Shown here one piece after another: positions 37,475 to 50,255 of a DNA stretch of 64,000 nt. The stretch is taken from NCBI GenBank assembly GCA_014898415.1, contig RCTD01000034.1, positions 124,001-188,000 on the forward strand. Reading direction: 5' to 3'. The stretch's first letter is position 1. Each line of letters starts with the position of its first letter. The notes under the pieces are model-generated. The model was not told the DNA's origin, did not search any database, and worked only from the letters and a program-made list of their open reading frames with translations. The translations under genes and the position numbers were made by a program. The stretch is from Stromatinia cepivora (Eukaryota; Ascomycota; Leotiomycetes; Helotiales; Sclerotiniaceae).

Positions 37475-37798
37475 ACCGACATCCCTACATCTTGCACGCT
37501 CCCCACTCATAACTACGATCACTTCAAAATTTAATAATAATTCGAATTTATAAAATATAAAGCTAAAACTTTATTTCATAAATAAAAAAATATATTATTA
37601 TTATATAGAATCATAAAAACTTTAAACTTGAAATTTTAATAGAATTTTGATCTATTATCAATTCTTTATATATATATTCACCCGCTCCTCTTCTTCATTC
37701 GAATTATCAATCATCTCTATATTTGAAGGCTCTATAATCTTTCTAAATATTAAATCTACAATAAAAAAATGTTTTAAATTCTTTTGAATTCTTTTAAT
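37475..37798 (-). mobile_element. Fot1-B transposon, left segment with terminal repeat
   Basis: Begins after TA with ACCGACATCCCTACATC, the inverted terminal repeat also found in Fot1-C (ACCGATTTCCCTACATC). It is collinear with 47791-48130 of Fot1-C. It stops at the insertion of LTR element D, where the target duplication TTAAT (37794-37798) begins. The same transposon resumes at 40584, 47744 and 49978. The four pieces add up to about 970 bp, matching the first 985 bp of Fot1-C. Confidence 0.75.
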
Positions 37799-40578
37799 TG
37801 TTGTTGTTATTGAATAATAATAACTCTTATTAATCATTTTATAATATAAAGACTTATATATATATATATAGAGAATATATTTATTTCGAATAATAAGAAT
37901 AATATGATCAATATGATCAATTAGACCGATTAGATAAAATTGACCAAATAAACCTAATCGATTTATATATATATATTATATTTATTTTGAATAATAAGAT
38001 CAATATAATAAACAAGATCAACTAAACTATTTTGATCAATTAGATCGATTTGATCAATTTAATCAATCAATATATGAATACGAATTCGAACTCTACGAAT
38101 TCATTAGTATATACGAAATCATCGAATTTATAAATATTCGAATAAAGAAACCTAAATTAATTGAATATTAAAATCATTCGAAATAAAGAATCTTTATAAT
38201 ATTAATTAAGATAATTGAAATAATGAGTCTTTATTCAAATTAATGAATAAGAATAAAACATTGATATATAAAAGAATTCGGAAGAGATATATAAGAAAAT
38301 TATATTTTCAATATTAAAGATTAAGAATCTGTACTTTAATATTATATATAATATTATTATACTATTCAACTTTTACTATTATAATTTAATATTTGTTTAT
38401 TCCACTATAATCTCTAAATTATTATCTCCTAATTATAAGATTGATCACCTTCAAATATATAATCTTCAATAGATTATAAAGTCCGAAAAACTCTAAAATG
38501 ATTATAATTATAAAAAAGTAATTATATAATCAAAACTCTTTATTATTTAAAGTTGATATAAATTATAATCATTATTATATATTATTATATATCGATATTA
38601 TATCGAATATTATAAAAACTATTATTAAATATCGATATAATATCGAATACTATATAAAATATCGAAATTACCCCTTTTTATCAAATATCTCATTTAATAT
38701 ATATCAATTATATATTATATATTCTATATATATTTATATATATATATATATAAATATTATAAGAAAATTATGTACAAATATTCAAATATATATATATTAT
38801 ATTCGAAACTATTTATTCAAATCAAAAAGTATTTATTCAAAAGAAATTCAATTATTTCAAAACAATTCATTATTATTCATCAATTATAAATTGAAAATCA
38901 AATATCAATTATTATCAAAACTATTAAATTTAAACTTTACTTTACACTTCGATAAATCAAAATATAAATTTTATATATTCTACAAATTTCTAAATAACAA
39001 ATTAGAAATTATATAAAACATTCAATTTAAAACTAAAATAAATACAAATATCAACTTAATCGAAATTGAATTTCGATATATTGATAAATTTAAAAATATC
39101 AATAGAAATATAATAAATTATTTAAACTTTATTCAAATCAAATATATACAAAACTTTGAATCAAACGAAATAAACGAAAATCAATACTTTTAAGATTTAG
39201 GTAATCGATCATTTGATCAACAACAAATGATTGGTTACTAATCAAACTTTAACCTTGGTAACCAATCATCGTATACACAAATAGTAAACATACTTACAGA
39301 ATGTAATTATTCTTATAAATACATCGGTAATTTGTTCTATTAGTCATAGAGTTTTTCCATTATAATGAATTTAGATTTGAATTGGAAATAAACATTGCTC
39401 GAATTTGTTTTGCTATAGATGGATTTACTCATTTACAATTATCACGGGATAGTATGATTACAGAGCACTTTCAGGGATCGGGGAATAGGTGGTACACGTG
39501 ATTGGTAGAGTAAAAGAATTGAAATGACTTGCCCTTGATTATATAAATCAAGAGCTGTATATATAGAACAAATGAATGGTTATCTAACCGATATACACCT
39601 TAATTAGACTAGATCTTTATTTATTAGTATATCAGGATCACCTTATCAATTAGTAGATTGGTAAGGGCTAGTAGATCCTTCATTCCGATTGGAAAGCATA
39701 CGCTTTGATCCTTCATAAGATACAGGGGATCACAGGGCTTTCCGTGACAACAATTCTAATATTTATAAATAAAATAGGATATAAACAATATTATTTTCAC
39801 TATTAAAGTAATAATAATAGTAAATTCATAATCGATTTAATTTATTTATAGTTAAAGGCTATATAGATTATATAATATATTTTATATAATATATTTTAAA
39901 TTGAAAAAAGAAGAAGAAATCTTTATTGATTAATATAAATTCAAACTCTTTTTCCATTATACCTTTTGATTATATTCAAATCCCTTTCTATAGAAAATTC
40001 AGATTCTTTAAAGGATTTTTTTATAATCAATAACATCAAAAACCAATTATACAATGATTCGAACTCTGCAAAGTCCTTTTGGATATTTTGTATTTGTTGT
40101 TTTAAATTTTCTCTTCTATTATTCTTCTTTATATATACTGCAAAGAAGTAATTGTTTTAATAATGATATATTGCACTTTGGATTGTATATAATTGTTATT
40201 CTTTCTTTTCTATGGATTATATTTTGGAATGTACTTTGTAATAGATATCTAATATCTTTCAAAACTCTTTTTATTTCTTTTTTTATATTATAATCTTATC
40301 TTTTCCAAAAGTAAAGGTATCTCGAAAACTCTTTATTCTTTTACACTTTTGAACCTTAATCTTTTCAATAATATATAAAAGAATTCGGAAAAAGTATATA
40401 AGAAGATTATACCCTTAATATTGAAGGTTAAGAATCTGTACTTTAATATTATATACAATATCACTATACTATTCAACTTTTATTATTATAACTTGATATT
40501 TGCTTATTCCACTATTGTCTATGAGCTACTACTTCCAAATTATAAGGTTTATCACCCTTAATCACGTGACCTCCAATA
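37799..40578. mobile_element. LTR element D inserted in Fot1-B
   Basis: Starts TGTTGTTG, ends CTCCAATA (ancestrally CAACA), and is flanked by TTAAT (37794-37798 and 40579-40583). A direct repeat of at least 205 bp, 38265-38471 against 40366-40578, containing AAAAGAATTCGGAA and AAGAATCTGTACTTTAATAT, marks the LTR ends. The LTR starts could not be aligned. It carries TGATCAA-type repeats (37903-38075) and no pol motif, so it is probably a non-autonomous or deleted element. A family X solo LTR is nested within. Confidence 0.65.
39440..39749 (-). repeat. Solo LTR of family X inside element D
   Basis: 310 bp, from TATCACGGGATAG to CCGTGACA, flanked by ACAAT (39435-39439 and 39750-39754). It is the least mutated member of family X and shows what the LTRs at 1737 and 4916 once looked like. 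A solo LTR with a target duplication arises by recombination between the two LTRs of a complete insertion. Confidence 0.88.
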
Positions 40579-40583
40579 TTAAT

Positions 40584-40902
40584 AAAAGATATTAATGATT
40601 TTTGAATCCTTTTTATTCCCTTTTTAAAATCCTATACAATTTAATGATTTATTTTCTTTTAAATATCTCTTTTTTTACTTCTATATTCTTCTTTTGCTTT
40701 TCAAATTTCTTACTAATTTTCCTTTATATCTTAACTTCCCTTCTCTTTCAAACAATAAATACTCTAACTTCTCAATAAACCCTAATTTTCTTTACTACAT
40801 TAAACAAGTATAAAAAAATATCTTCAATTTTTTCCTTTATAAAGTTTAAATATTTTAAACAAATTCTTTTCTTTTTTTCGATCTTGAAAACTGTTCTAAT
40901 CC
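40584..40902 (-). mobile_element. Fot1-B transposon, second segment
   Basis: Minus-strand translation near 40820-40890 gives FKIEKKKRICLKYLNFIKE, matching LKIEKKKRTCSKYLNLIKE in Fot1-C. It ends at AATCC (40898-40902), the target duplication of Copia-2. Confidence 0.75.
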
Positions 40903-42828
40903 TGTCGGGACAACTGTATACGGGGAAGTGAGGTTCATTAATGAACATATAGAATTCTTTGTTAATATGTTTTGATTTATTTAGAGAGCTAGAATCTATG
41001 GAGGGTAAAGATTTATATAATAATGTATGCCGAAACATTAGTGCGAATATTAATGCTTATGTGATCTTTATTATCTTTATTATTCTTATTATTCTTATTA
41101 TCTTTATTATGTATATGATTCATATTTCGATATTGATAACTTTTCTTAAAGTCAAAGTATTATATATTTCAGGAATATGTATACCTGGTAAATAAGTATT
41201 CTTTTTAATTTTAGTTTTTGTTTTGTTCTTTTATTCGAATCAATTTATATATAAAATGATTATATATTTGATGGTTGAATATATATCTATAGTGGTTTTT
41301 GTTTTGTATTTGTTCTTTGGTTTTTGTATTTATATTATTTTCTTTTTATTATATTCTGGTCTCTTTATTTATTCTATGATTTTGATTTTGATTATATTGT
41401 TTTTTATAAAATCTTTAAAAGTTTGATATGGTTTTGTTTTTATTATTATATTAGTAAAGTTAGATTCTTTATTAATCTATTTGATTTCCATTATCTTTCT
41501 TTATTTATATAATTGTTGTAAAGCTATTAGATTAATTATTAATCTTTTTTTTGTATTGAATTAAATTTCGTAAAGCAATCGTCAAACGATTTCGAATTTG
41601 TGTATATAATTAATGGTATTTTCTATTTTGGTAATATACCTTCGATAATGTTTTTGAATGCTGTATTAATATCGAATTTTAAGGTTATATTGTAAAGTTT
41701 TGATGCTAATATATTTCTAATAATTCTTTTGTATTTGATGGATAATTAATGAATTAGATTCGCTTTGTTGTTTTTGTCCATTAATATAATGATATATCTG
41801 ATTTGTAAGGATAGATTTCGATTGTTAATGAATGATATATCTATGAATATTATTAGTTTCAGTGAATCGAAATCGAATAATACAAATTTCAATTTTTTAA
41901 TTGAATTATCTATTTACTATTGAATTGTTTTATTTATCAATTTCGTATTTTCTTTTTTAAAATTGATAATTTGGATAGCAAAAAAAAAAAACAAATGATA
42001 TTTTGATTGATATATTATCGAAATATAAATTCCTTTTGTATATTGAATGATATATTGGTTTTTTAGGGTTGCACTTTTTCGAACTTTGTTTTTTATATTA
42101 TAAATATCGATTAATTATATTTTAATGAATTGTAAATTTGTATATTGCTTTTCTTAATTGATATAAATGGAATCGTTGTTTATTTGAATAATAATAATTC
42201 TATTGAATTTGAAGGGGTTTTTGGATAATAAGGTTTCTCGATTCTTTATAAAAAACTTTGTATTTTCGAATTCTTTTTGTTTTCTATTTATAAATACTTT
42301 ATTGATTATAATAATTGTATTATTCGTTTAAAGTTTTATTAATCCGAATACTTTGTCTTTCTGTTTGATATATATTAAATAGGGGTTGTAGATTAATTGG
42401 ATTATTTGGAATACAATAAGATAATGATTGTAGTAAATATTGAATTAATGATTTCCAGTCTTTGATATATTATATAATGATTTAATCATTTATAGTAATA
42501 TTTCCTTTATGAATTTTATTTCCTTAAATAATAGGATATAAAACAATTGTATTAGATTAGATATTGTTTGTATATAAACTTGAATAATATTTCTAATATA
42601 TAAAGTTATTTGTATAATTGATTATAAAATGATTATAATATTTAATATCAAATATTGATTTGTTTATTGAATTGTAAACGATTATATTAATACTATTTCC
42701 TTTTTTGTATTATTCTATATTTGGATTATAAACCTCGATTTTGGGAATGTTTTCTTAATACCTTCGTTTTTGATTTTATCAATGAATCTTGATTTGAATA
42801 TTCATATACCTTTTAATATATTTATTTG

Positions 42829-43176
42829 TTATACAATTTCGAATATACCATTTTCTATTAAATTATTAATTTCTTTTTTTCTTGATTCTTTATAGATCAA
42901 TAGATTTTGAAATATATTAGATATTAGTAGATTTTTGTTGAAGAATTCAATAATATTTTCTTTTTCATTATTTTGAAGATAGATAATTATATTTGATATT
43001 GTTATTGTATTCTTAATAAAGTATATTGTTATAATTTCGATTGGTATTATATTTATTGTACTATATAATATTTTCATTGGAAGAATGATTATTTGAAGAA
43101 TACCGGGATTCGTTTTTGTTATATTTTTTAAGACGATTTTAAATTTCTTTTGGGTAACAATTTCGAAGTTCTTCAA
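42829..43176 (-). pseudogene. Copia-2 start of reverse transcriptase (relic)
   Basis: A 115-codon frame ending YKESRKKEINNLIENGIFEIV. This is the conserved opening of Copia reverse transcriptases (R.KEI..L...G.F). The catalytic part would lie at lower coordinates but is destroyed by stops. Confidence 0.7.
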
Positions 43177-45266
43177 GGATATTTTTTAAAGGATTTATTC
43201 TATTATAGTATATTTTATTTGTATAATAGATTCTATTGATATTATTATTTCGATTATATAAGATTTCATTATTATAGATCAAAAGATCGTAAATCCGCTT
43301 GATAATTGAATTATACAGATTTCGCCCTCGATTTGTAATAATATAAATAATTCTATTTATCCGGCAATTCGATTATTTCCTTTTCTTTATATCTATATTT
43401 TTGAATTGATTAATAATTCGTAAATTGAAATTATATTTGGACCATTACATTAACTCAATATATTTATTACTTATCTTTCAATTTAAAGCTTTTTAATCTC
43501 ACTATTTGCTTTTTTGATTACATTGAATCGTTATTGAATACTAAATACTAATAAATCGAATTCGTTTATTCGCAAATATATTTCGAATACTAAAAGGATA
43601 AATATAATTCCATCGAGGTTAATAATATCATTGATTACTTTCATTATTATTTGCAATATTAACTCTTTCATTATTTCAATATCTTTGAATTCTTCCTCAA
43701 TGATATTATATATATATCGAATAATTTGATGATAGTATTTGATTATCTCGATCGACCAATATACTTCGATAGATATATTTTTTATAATGATTGTTATTAT
43801 TTCGGTATATTATTTGAATTCCTTATTCATAAAGTTTTTCCTGGTATTGTAAATAATATAATCTAATAGATTTAGATATATATCTATTTAGTATATTCTT
43901 AATTTATCCTATATATACTTCACATTAATATTATCGAGTTATTATACTATTTGGAATTTGATTTTTTTCATCGATAATATATAATATTGATTTGTTATTG
44001 ATATATATGATATCGATTATAATCGAATAATTAAATTCGATATTATTACAAAAATTGAATTTAAATCCATCTAGAGATTTTCTATATTTTTGATAATATT
44101 CGCAGAATTTCGTGAGTTTCTTGAAATCTCCCTGGATAATATCTATATAATCTATACATCGAAGAATTCAATAGAATCTATTTGCGGAAAAATGATCGAA
44201 ATAATAATATAATCTTTATATTTTCAGTTCGATTAGATAATAATTGTTTATATCAATAGATATTTATATAAATTATTGGATTTTTATATTTCAAAATAAT
44301 ACTATATATTTGAATTTGTGAATACAAAAATAATTTGCAATTGGTAATATAAATATATTGATAATATTATTATAATATACTTTGAATTGATTTATATTTT
44401 ATAACAATAATAGGAATGATATTTTTGATTTTATAATATAGAATTCGACAATTCCTAAAAGTAGATTTAATTGAATCGATCCAATTGATTCGGTTTTTCC
44501 GATTTCGAATATCATCTTTACAATTCCTACTCTATTTATATTCAATATAATATTCTTAATGTTTTTTTAATATATTTAATATTATTTGAATCTTATTATA
44601 AATTATTGGGATATTCTTATATCAATAATAATACCCTAAAACTCTTTATTATTATATTTCGAAAAGAAAACTTTGTATTCTTCAATTTTATTAATTGATT
44701 CATTGATAAAATCAATTAGAATATATATTATTATTTTATCGAATAAATTCATTATAACTTTCTTTCTATTAATCAATCTATAGAATAAAATCCAAATATA
44801 CTCTAGATTATTATTCTTTATATTCTCCTTTGGATTGTTTTGAATATATATTATAAATTCTTTATTAATATCGATATCCGATAAAGTTCCTTTGTATTCG
44901 ATAATATATTATTCGAAATATAATCCGAAATCTTTATCGTTGCCCTTAAATAATTCTCTATATTTATATTTTGATTTAATTCATTCAACTTTTATATACT
45001 TATTTAATTAATAACCTTTTTTCTTATAAACAAAATATCTTTTAATTCTTTTTAATCGAATAAGGAATCGTTGATTGAATTTATATTCACAATTATACTT
45101 AAAATTCTTTTGATTGTATATTCGATCTATATAAAATGTTTTGTTTTCATTTGGATATAATTTTTTATATATAGAAATGGAATCTTATAGATCCTCGATG
45201 AATCTGATTACAGATTTTAAAGATCAATAGTATATTTAATTATATATCGGTATACAATTATATACA

Positions 45267-45991
45267 TTAAGAATCTTTTTCTAGATATATACAACTATTT
45301 GAAATTCTCTTGGTAGACCTTTTTGAAAATACCGAAATTTGATAATTATAATATCCAAACATTCTAATATCGATTTTCCAGGGTTCTATACAATAATTGT
45401 TTTGAATATTATATAATCCCATTTTTCTATAAATCCACATTGATATCTTTCTTCTTCGAAAAATGTTTTCATCATTTCGCAAATGCCCTCTATCATATTT
45501 AGAATATAATTGAAGTTCGAATAATAGAATATAAAAATCTCTTCTTTTAATATCATAAAAAATACTTTTGTATAAAAGTTTAAATAGATATCAATTCTTT
45601 CGCAATAATTAAGGAAGATAATATACTTATAATCGAAGTTATCATTTTGATCAATATATTTGTTAACATTATCGTAAAGTTTTTCGAGATTTCCGAAATC
45701 ACAATCGATATTATTGCTATATATATAATCAAATAATTTATCCTTATAGTTTCCTAAACTATTGTTTTCTCCATTATTAAATAAATCTCTTCTTTCTTTA
45801 TTATTTCTATAAAGATATATATAAATATCATTTTGATCTATATCATTTGCCTTATAATTATTTCCAAAGTATTTGTTATCGTTTAAAGATTTCCTATTAT
45901 TAGATAATCTATTTAATAATCCTTTATTATAAATAGATTTCTTTTTATTCAATAATTTTTTATCTTCGAATAATATATTATTATTATACAA
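45267..45991 (-). pseudogene. Copia-2 gag-like region (relic)
   Basis: Frames of 201 and 71 codons overlap here. The first ends with ICEMMKTFFEEERYQCGFIEKW, a pattern I associate with the gag of fungal Copia elements. The early part is Asn/Lys/Asp-rich through base-composition drift. Confidence 0.55.
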
Positions 45992-46939
45992 TAATTGTAA
46001 TAATACTAAATATTATTTCCATCCTGGATTTTGATATTTATTATCTAGGAATTCCTTGAATATATAAAATCCTGATTTCTTACCTAATTATAATAATTGA
46101 ATTCCTTTATATTACATTGAAAATAATTACCTTATATTTATTTATATAAATTATTCTCTTCTTTTAGAATTAAATAAAAATATTAAATCTTCGAAAATGA
46201 TATCCAAATATACATTGTTATCAAATATCTTGATTTAATTTAAAATAATTTTTGATCAAAATTGAAAATATCAATCCATTCTTACCTCTCGAATTTGTTT
46301 ACTTAATTATAATATATATAGAATATAAAGCATTTTGATTAAAACCTCATTGATTATCAACTCTATATATTATATTATCTTTTTAACAAATAAACCACCT
46401 ACTTTCAATTCAATATATAATCTAAATATAATCTTTGAATTAACGAATTCGAAATACTCAATTCTGAAATCCGCAAAATTGCTATAATAATCATTTTATA
46501 GATTTTTATCGATATAATCATATATTATATAAAACTCTAATTTATATTTACAAAAATCGATGATTTCCTAAAGGTTTTCTTTTATAAATACAAATTGATC
46601 ATACTTCCATTTGTCTATCTATTCGTTGTATTCTTTACTTTTGATATATAAAATAATTGATATTAATGATAATGAAATTCGTATTCTTTCAAAATGAAGG
46701 ATTGTAAGAGAGTACTCGAATATACCTGCCATGGTTGTTATGATAATGGTTATCGTATATTTTCAGATTATTTCGAAGTTAATTATTACAAAGTTTTTAA
46801 GATGATCTTAAAAAAGAACTTAAATATAGATTTATAATATACAAAATATATACTATAATAAAGCTTCATTTGTATCATATATAATATTATTAAATTCTAA
46901 AGGTATTTCGAGGTTGAGGTTGATTAATTGAATCAACCG

Positions 46940-47060
46940 AAATTGACCAAAATTGATCAAAATTGACCAAAATTGATCAAAATGATCGAATTTGATTAAA
47001 ACGGGTTTGACCGAAATGAACAGAACAATTAAGATAATGAAATTAATCAAATCGAATTAA
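46940..47060. repeat. TTGACCAAAA / TTGATCAAAA repeats in Copia-2
   Basis: At least four alternating units of about 10-11 bp at 46940-46985, with more degenerate units beyond. They lie between the 5' LTR (right) and the gag region. Confidence 0.6.
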
Positions 47061-47616
47061 TTAATCTTATATATAATTAGTAATTCATATGAAATGAATA
47101 AATGAAATAGTTTTTTATAAGAAAATGAATATAGCAAAAAACTCGAAATTGCTTTCAGGTTTTTTTCAAATATATATTCTATATTATCTAATAAATATAT
47201 AATAAATGCAGAATAGTTGAATCAAAAAATGAATTCCAAATTCGCTATTAGATAATTGCTATTCTTAATTTTTCGATTCTTTTGGATTATTTAGTAATTA
47301 GAGATTTATTTTTTGATATAAAAATGTTTTGTTTTATAACGAAATACTTTTATCCAATTACAAAAACAAAATCGAAATTGATTTAAAACTTGTAACTCTT
47401 TATACTAGTTTTCAATATCTAATCTATAATATCATTATAACAAAAACTGATCAATATCAAAACAACTATATACAGGGAAATGAAGTTCATCAACGAATGT
47501 ATAGAACTCTTTATTAATACATTTTGATTTGCTTAAAGAGTTAAAATCTATAAAAGATAAAGATCTATATAATGATACATACCGAAGTACTAGTGCAAAC
47601 ACTAATGCTCACGTGA

Positions 47617-47715
47617 TCCTTATCATCCTTACCATCCTTACCATCCTTACCATCCTTACCATCCTTACCATCCTTACCATCCTTACCATCCTTACCATCC
47701 TTACCATCCTTACCA
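47617..47715. repeat. 9-bp tandem repeat (CATCCTTAC) in the right Copia-2 LTR
   Basis: About ten near-perfect units. The left LTR has only a degenerate TTATTATT tract at the equivalent place, so the array expanded in one LTR or was eroded in the other. In one frame it reads as repeated Ile-Leu-Thr, which is not a real protein. Confidence 0.85.
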
Positions 47716-47743
47716 TGCACATAATTCATATTCCGACAAATCC

Positions 47744-47790
47744 TTTCGCTATATGAAATTGAATATTAACTTTAATTATATTTATAATTA
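47744..47790 (-). mobile_element. Fot1-B transposon, third segment
   Basis: A 47-bp piece between Copia-2 and Fot1-C, aligning with about 48450-48495 of Fot1-C. It ends in the TA used as target by Fot1-C. Confidence 0.65.
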
Positions 47791-49975
47791 ACCGATTTCC
47801 CTACATCATGCACGACCCTATATCTTGCACACCCTTTATATTCCTATTATGATCATTTCAAAATTCGATATTAATTATAAATTATAAGATATAAAGCTAC
47901 AATTCTTTTTGAGCAATAAAGAGATATAGTATTATCCTATAGAATTAAAAAACCTTTATATTTTCAATTTCGACGAAATCTTGATATATTATTTGGTCTT
48001 TAAATGTAATATCCCTTTCCCTTTTTCCATTATTGATTTATCAATCTTTATAATGTTGTGATCTTTTATAGTTTCTTGGGATACTAGATTTATAATAGGA
48101 AAACGTTTTTGAATTATTTGTACTCTTTTAATAGGAGATATTAATGATTTTTGAGTTCTTTTCATTTTTTCTTTGGTATTATATACAATTTGACGATCGA
48201 CCTTTTTTTGTACTATTTTCTTTTTAATCGTTTTATTCTTCTGTTCTTTTTCAATTTTCTTTTCGGTTTTCTTTTGTTTCTTAGTTTTCTTCTTTTGTTT
48301 AGTAGTTAGTGCTTTTATCGATTGGTAGATTCTAGTTCTTTCAATTTGCGAGGGGGAATATAAAAAAGCATTTCCGCTTTTTTCCTTTATTAGGTTTAAA
48401 TATTTAGAACAGGTTCTTTTCTTTTTTTCGATTTTCAAAACTTCTTCTAGACTTTTTGTTCTATACAATTGGATATTAGTATTAATTGTATATATAAATG
48501 TAGCCTTAAAAAGCTTCTAAATGATATCGGGATCTTGTTTGAGGCGAAATTCTAATTTGAAATGACAAAAAGTTTTAGTTGTATATAGTATCTTTATTTT
48601 ATTCTTTGTGAATTGTATCGATATAAATGATATAGGGGTTTGCTTTAGTTCGATATTGCGAATAATAATGTTCTTATTTATAGAATAAATGCTGGCTTTT
48701 TCGAAAGATTTCAGGATATTATAAATAGTAGCAGATTGAGTTTAAACAATCTTAAATATTATCCAAAAGTTATGTTTCGATATTCCAATGATACTTTTAT
48801 TTTTGTATATTAGATTATTGAATTCTATATTATAATTCATCGAAAGAAGAAGGAAGTAGTCTATATTAAGAGATTGGAGTCGATATGTAGAATAGAGGGG
48901 AAGAATCAATAAAATGATTTTCAATTTATTACATTTCGATATAAATTCTATATTCATATAATTAGAATGATTATTTATAATCAATAAATGATATCCTTTT
49001 TTTGCTTTTGAATGAGTATAGTGTTGAAAGATTTTATTAAATCAGGTGAGGCTGAATATATTCGACGATTATCTATTATTTGAAGCTCCGAAATAAGCCT
49101 GATCCTTTATTCCTATCTCATCAATTCATGTATCTTGTAGATCTTTAGATTCTCCTTTATAAATTAGAGTAAATAGAATAGCTATACCGTCGGTATATAT
49201 ATATGCTAAAAAGGTGATAAATTCTTTCGATTCATCTTGTTTAGTTTTCGTAGCTCTATTATAATCATATATATTAACATTTATTATCTTTTTCATAGTC
49301 CTTCCTAAACCAATCATAAAGCCCTTCTCATCCTAATTATATATATTCTTGAATAATATATTATATTTTATGATTACTTTTATCAACTAAATAAAAAAAA
49401 GAAAAATATTAGTATAATTCTTTTAAATAATAAAATTCAACAACAATACAAAATAATTTAAATCAGATTATAAAAATACTCAAATACAACAATATTATCA
49501 ATTTTTATATACAAATTATCAATATATCGGAGATACCGATTTTGAAAATGTGTTTTATATCTTTTCACGAAATTTGCTGTCCAATTCTTCCCTAAAGAAT
49601 GATCTATAATCTTTTCTACAAGGTTTTTGATTATATGATTTGTAGGGGGTATAGATCTTTATATCAATTTGTTAATTTGATTGATTAAAACCTCTTTTTG
49701 TTTTTTTGAAAGAGATTAATGAATTTCAGTATATACAATACTACGGAAGATGATTTTGCTTTTATAGTGCTGAGAGAATGTTGAATGATTGATTTTGAAG
49801 AAATTTGCTATTTGAGTATATTTAGGGTGCTCTTCCCCTTTAATTTGAGTTAATACAAGCTTTATACAGGCCTCTAAAGGTATATCGTCGCTATATCTGT
49901 TCATGATGATTGATATTTTATAAAATTAAAAGTGCGTGCAAGATATGGGGTCGTGCATGATGTAGGGAAATCGGT
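47791..49975 (-). mobile_element. Fot1-C: full-length Fot1/pogo transposon relic
   Basis: 2185 bp, flanked by TA (47789-47790 and 49976-49977), with inverted terminal repeats of about 47 bp starting ACCGATTTCCCTACATC and containing ATGCACGACCC. It contains a degenerate transposase on the minus strand. It is inserted in Fot1-B, an older relative. Confidence 0.9.
47989..49904 (-). pseudogene. Fot1/pogo transposase (relic, three open pieces)
   Basis: From N to C terminus: 49904-49716 has the helix-turn-helix DNA-binding start (PLEACIKLVLTQIKGEEHPK, then YTQIANFFKINHSTFSQHYK). 49317-49126 has the first part of the DDE catalytic domain (GLGRTMKK, ITFLAYIYTDG, LIYKGES). 48984-48742 has IINNHSNYMNIEFISKCN, the second catalytic region (ancestrally DNHxSH, Asp decayed to Asn), and LPLYSTYRLQSLN. 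48468-47989 is the Lys/Gln-rich coiled tail. Stops and lost catalytic residues show it is inactive. Confidence 0.8.
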
Positions 49976-49977
49976 TA

Positions 49978-50255
49978 TTATCTTGAAAAACTTCGATATA
50001 ATATTAAAATCTGAATTGAAACAGAACTCTAATCGAAAGCGATAAAAAGCTTTTGATTTATATAGGATCTTAAATTTATCCCCTATTAATTATATCAATA
50101 TAAATAATATAAAAATACTTTTGAATACAATATTAAAGATTATAATATTCTTATTTATAGAATAAATACCAGATTTTTCAAAGGATTTTATAATATTATA
50201 AATAGTATAGGATTGAGCTCAAAACCTTTTAAAGAATGATTAGAAATACTATTTC
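49978..50255 (-). mobile_element. Fot1-B transposon, fourth segment
   Basis: Aligns with about 48497-48775 of Fot1-C, continuing exactly where the previous segment stopped. It ends at the Gypsy-3 LTR. The right half of Fot1-B, including its other terminal repeat, is not in the window. Confidence 0.75.

Larger units (their letters stand above)
40903..47738 (-). mobile_element. Copia-2: full-length dead Ty1/Copia retrotransposon
   Basis: 6836 bp, LTRs at 40903-41132 and 47455-47738, ends TGTCGGGA and CCGACA, target duplication AATCC (40898-40902 and 47739-47743). The left LTR is 230 bp and the right 284 bp; a 9-bp tandem repeat in the right one accounts for the difference. On the minus strand the gag-like region is at about 45.3-46.0 kb and the reverse transcriptase starts near 43.1 kb, so the order is gag then pol as expected. 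It is inserted in Fot1-B. Copia-1 is the same family. Confidence 0.9.

Noticed and set aside
41223..41512. Hydrophobic plus-strand frames near the Copia-2 3' LTR
   Set aside because: Composed almost only of Phe, Ile, Leu and Tyr, as expected from translating AT-rich DNA; no motif and no matching frame seen in Copia-1.
47529..47756. Frame encoding repeated Ile-Leu-Thr
   Set aside because: It is a translated 9-bp tandem repeat within a Copia LTR.
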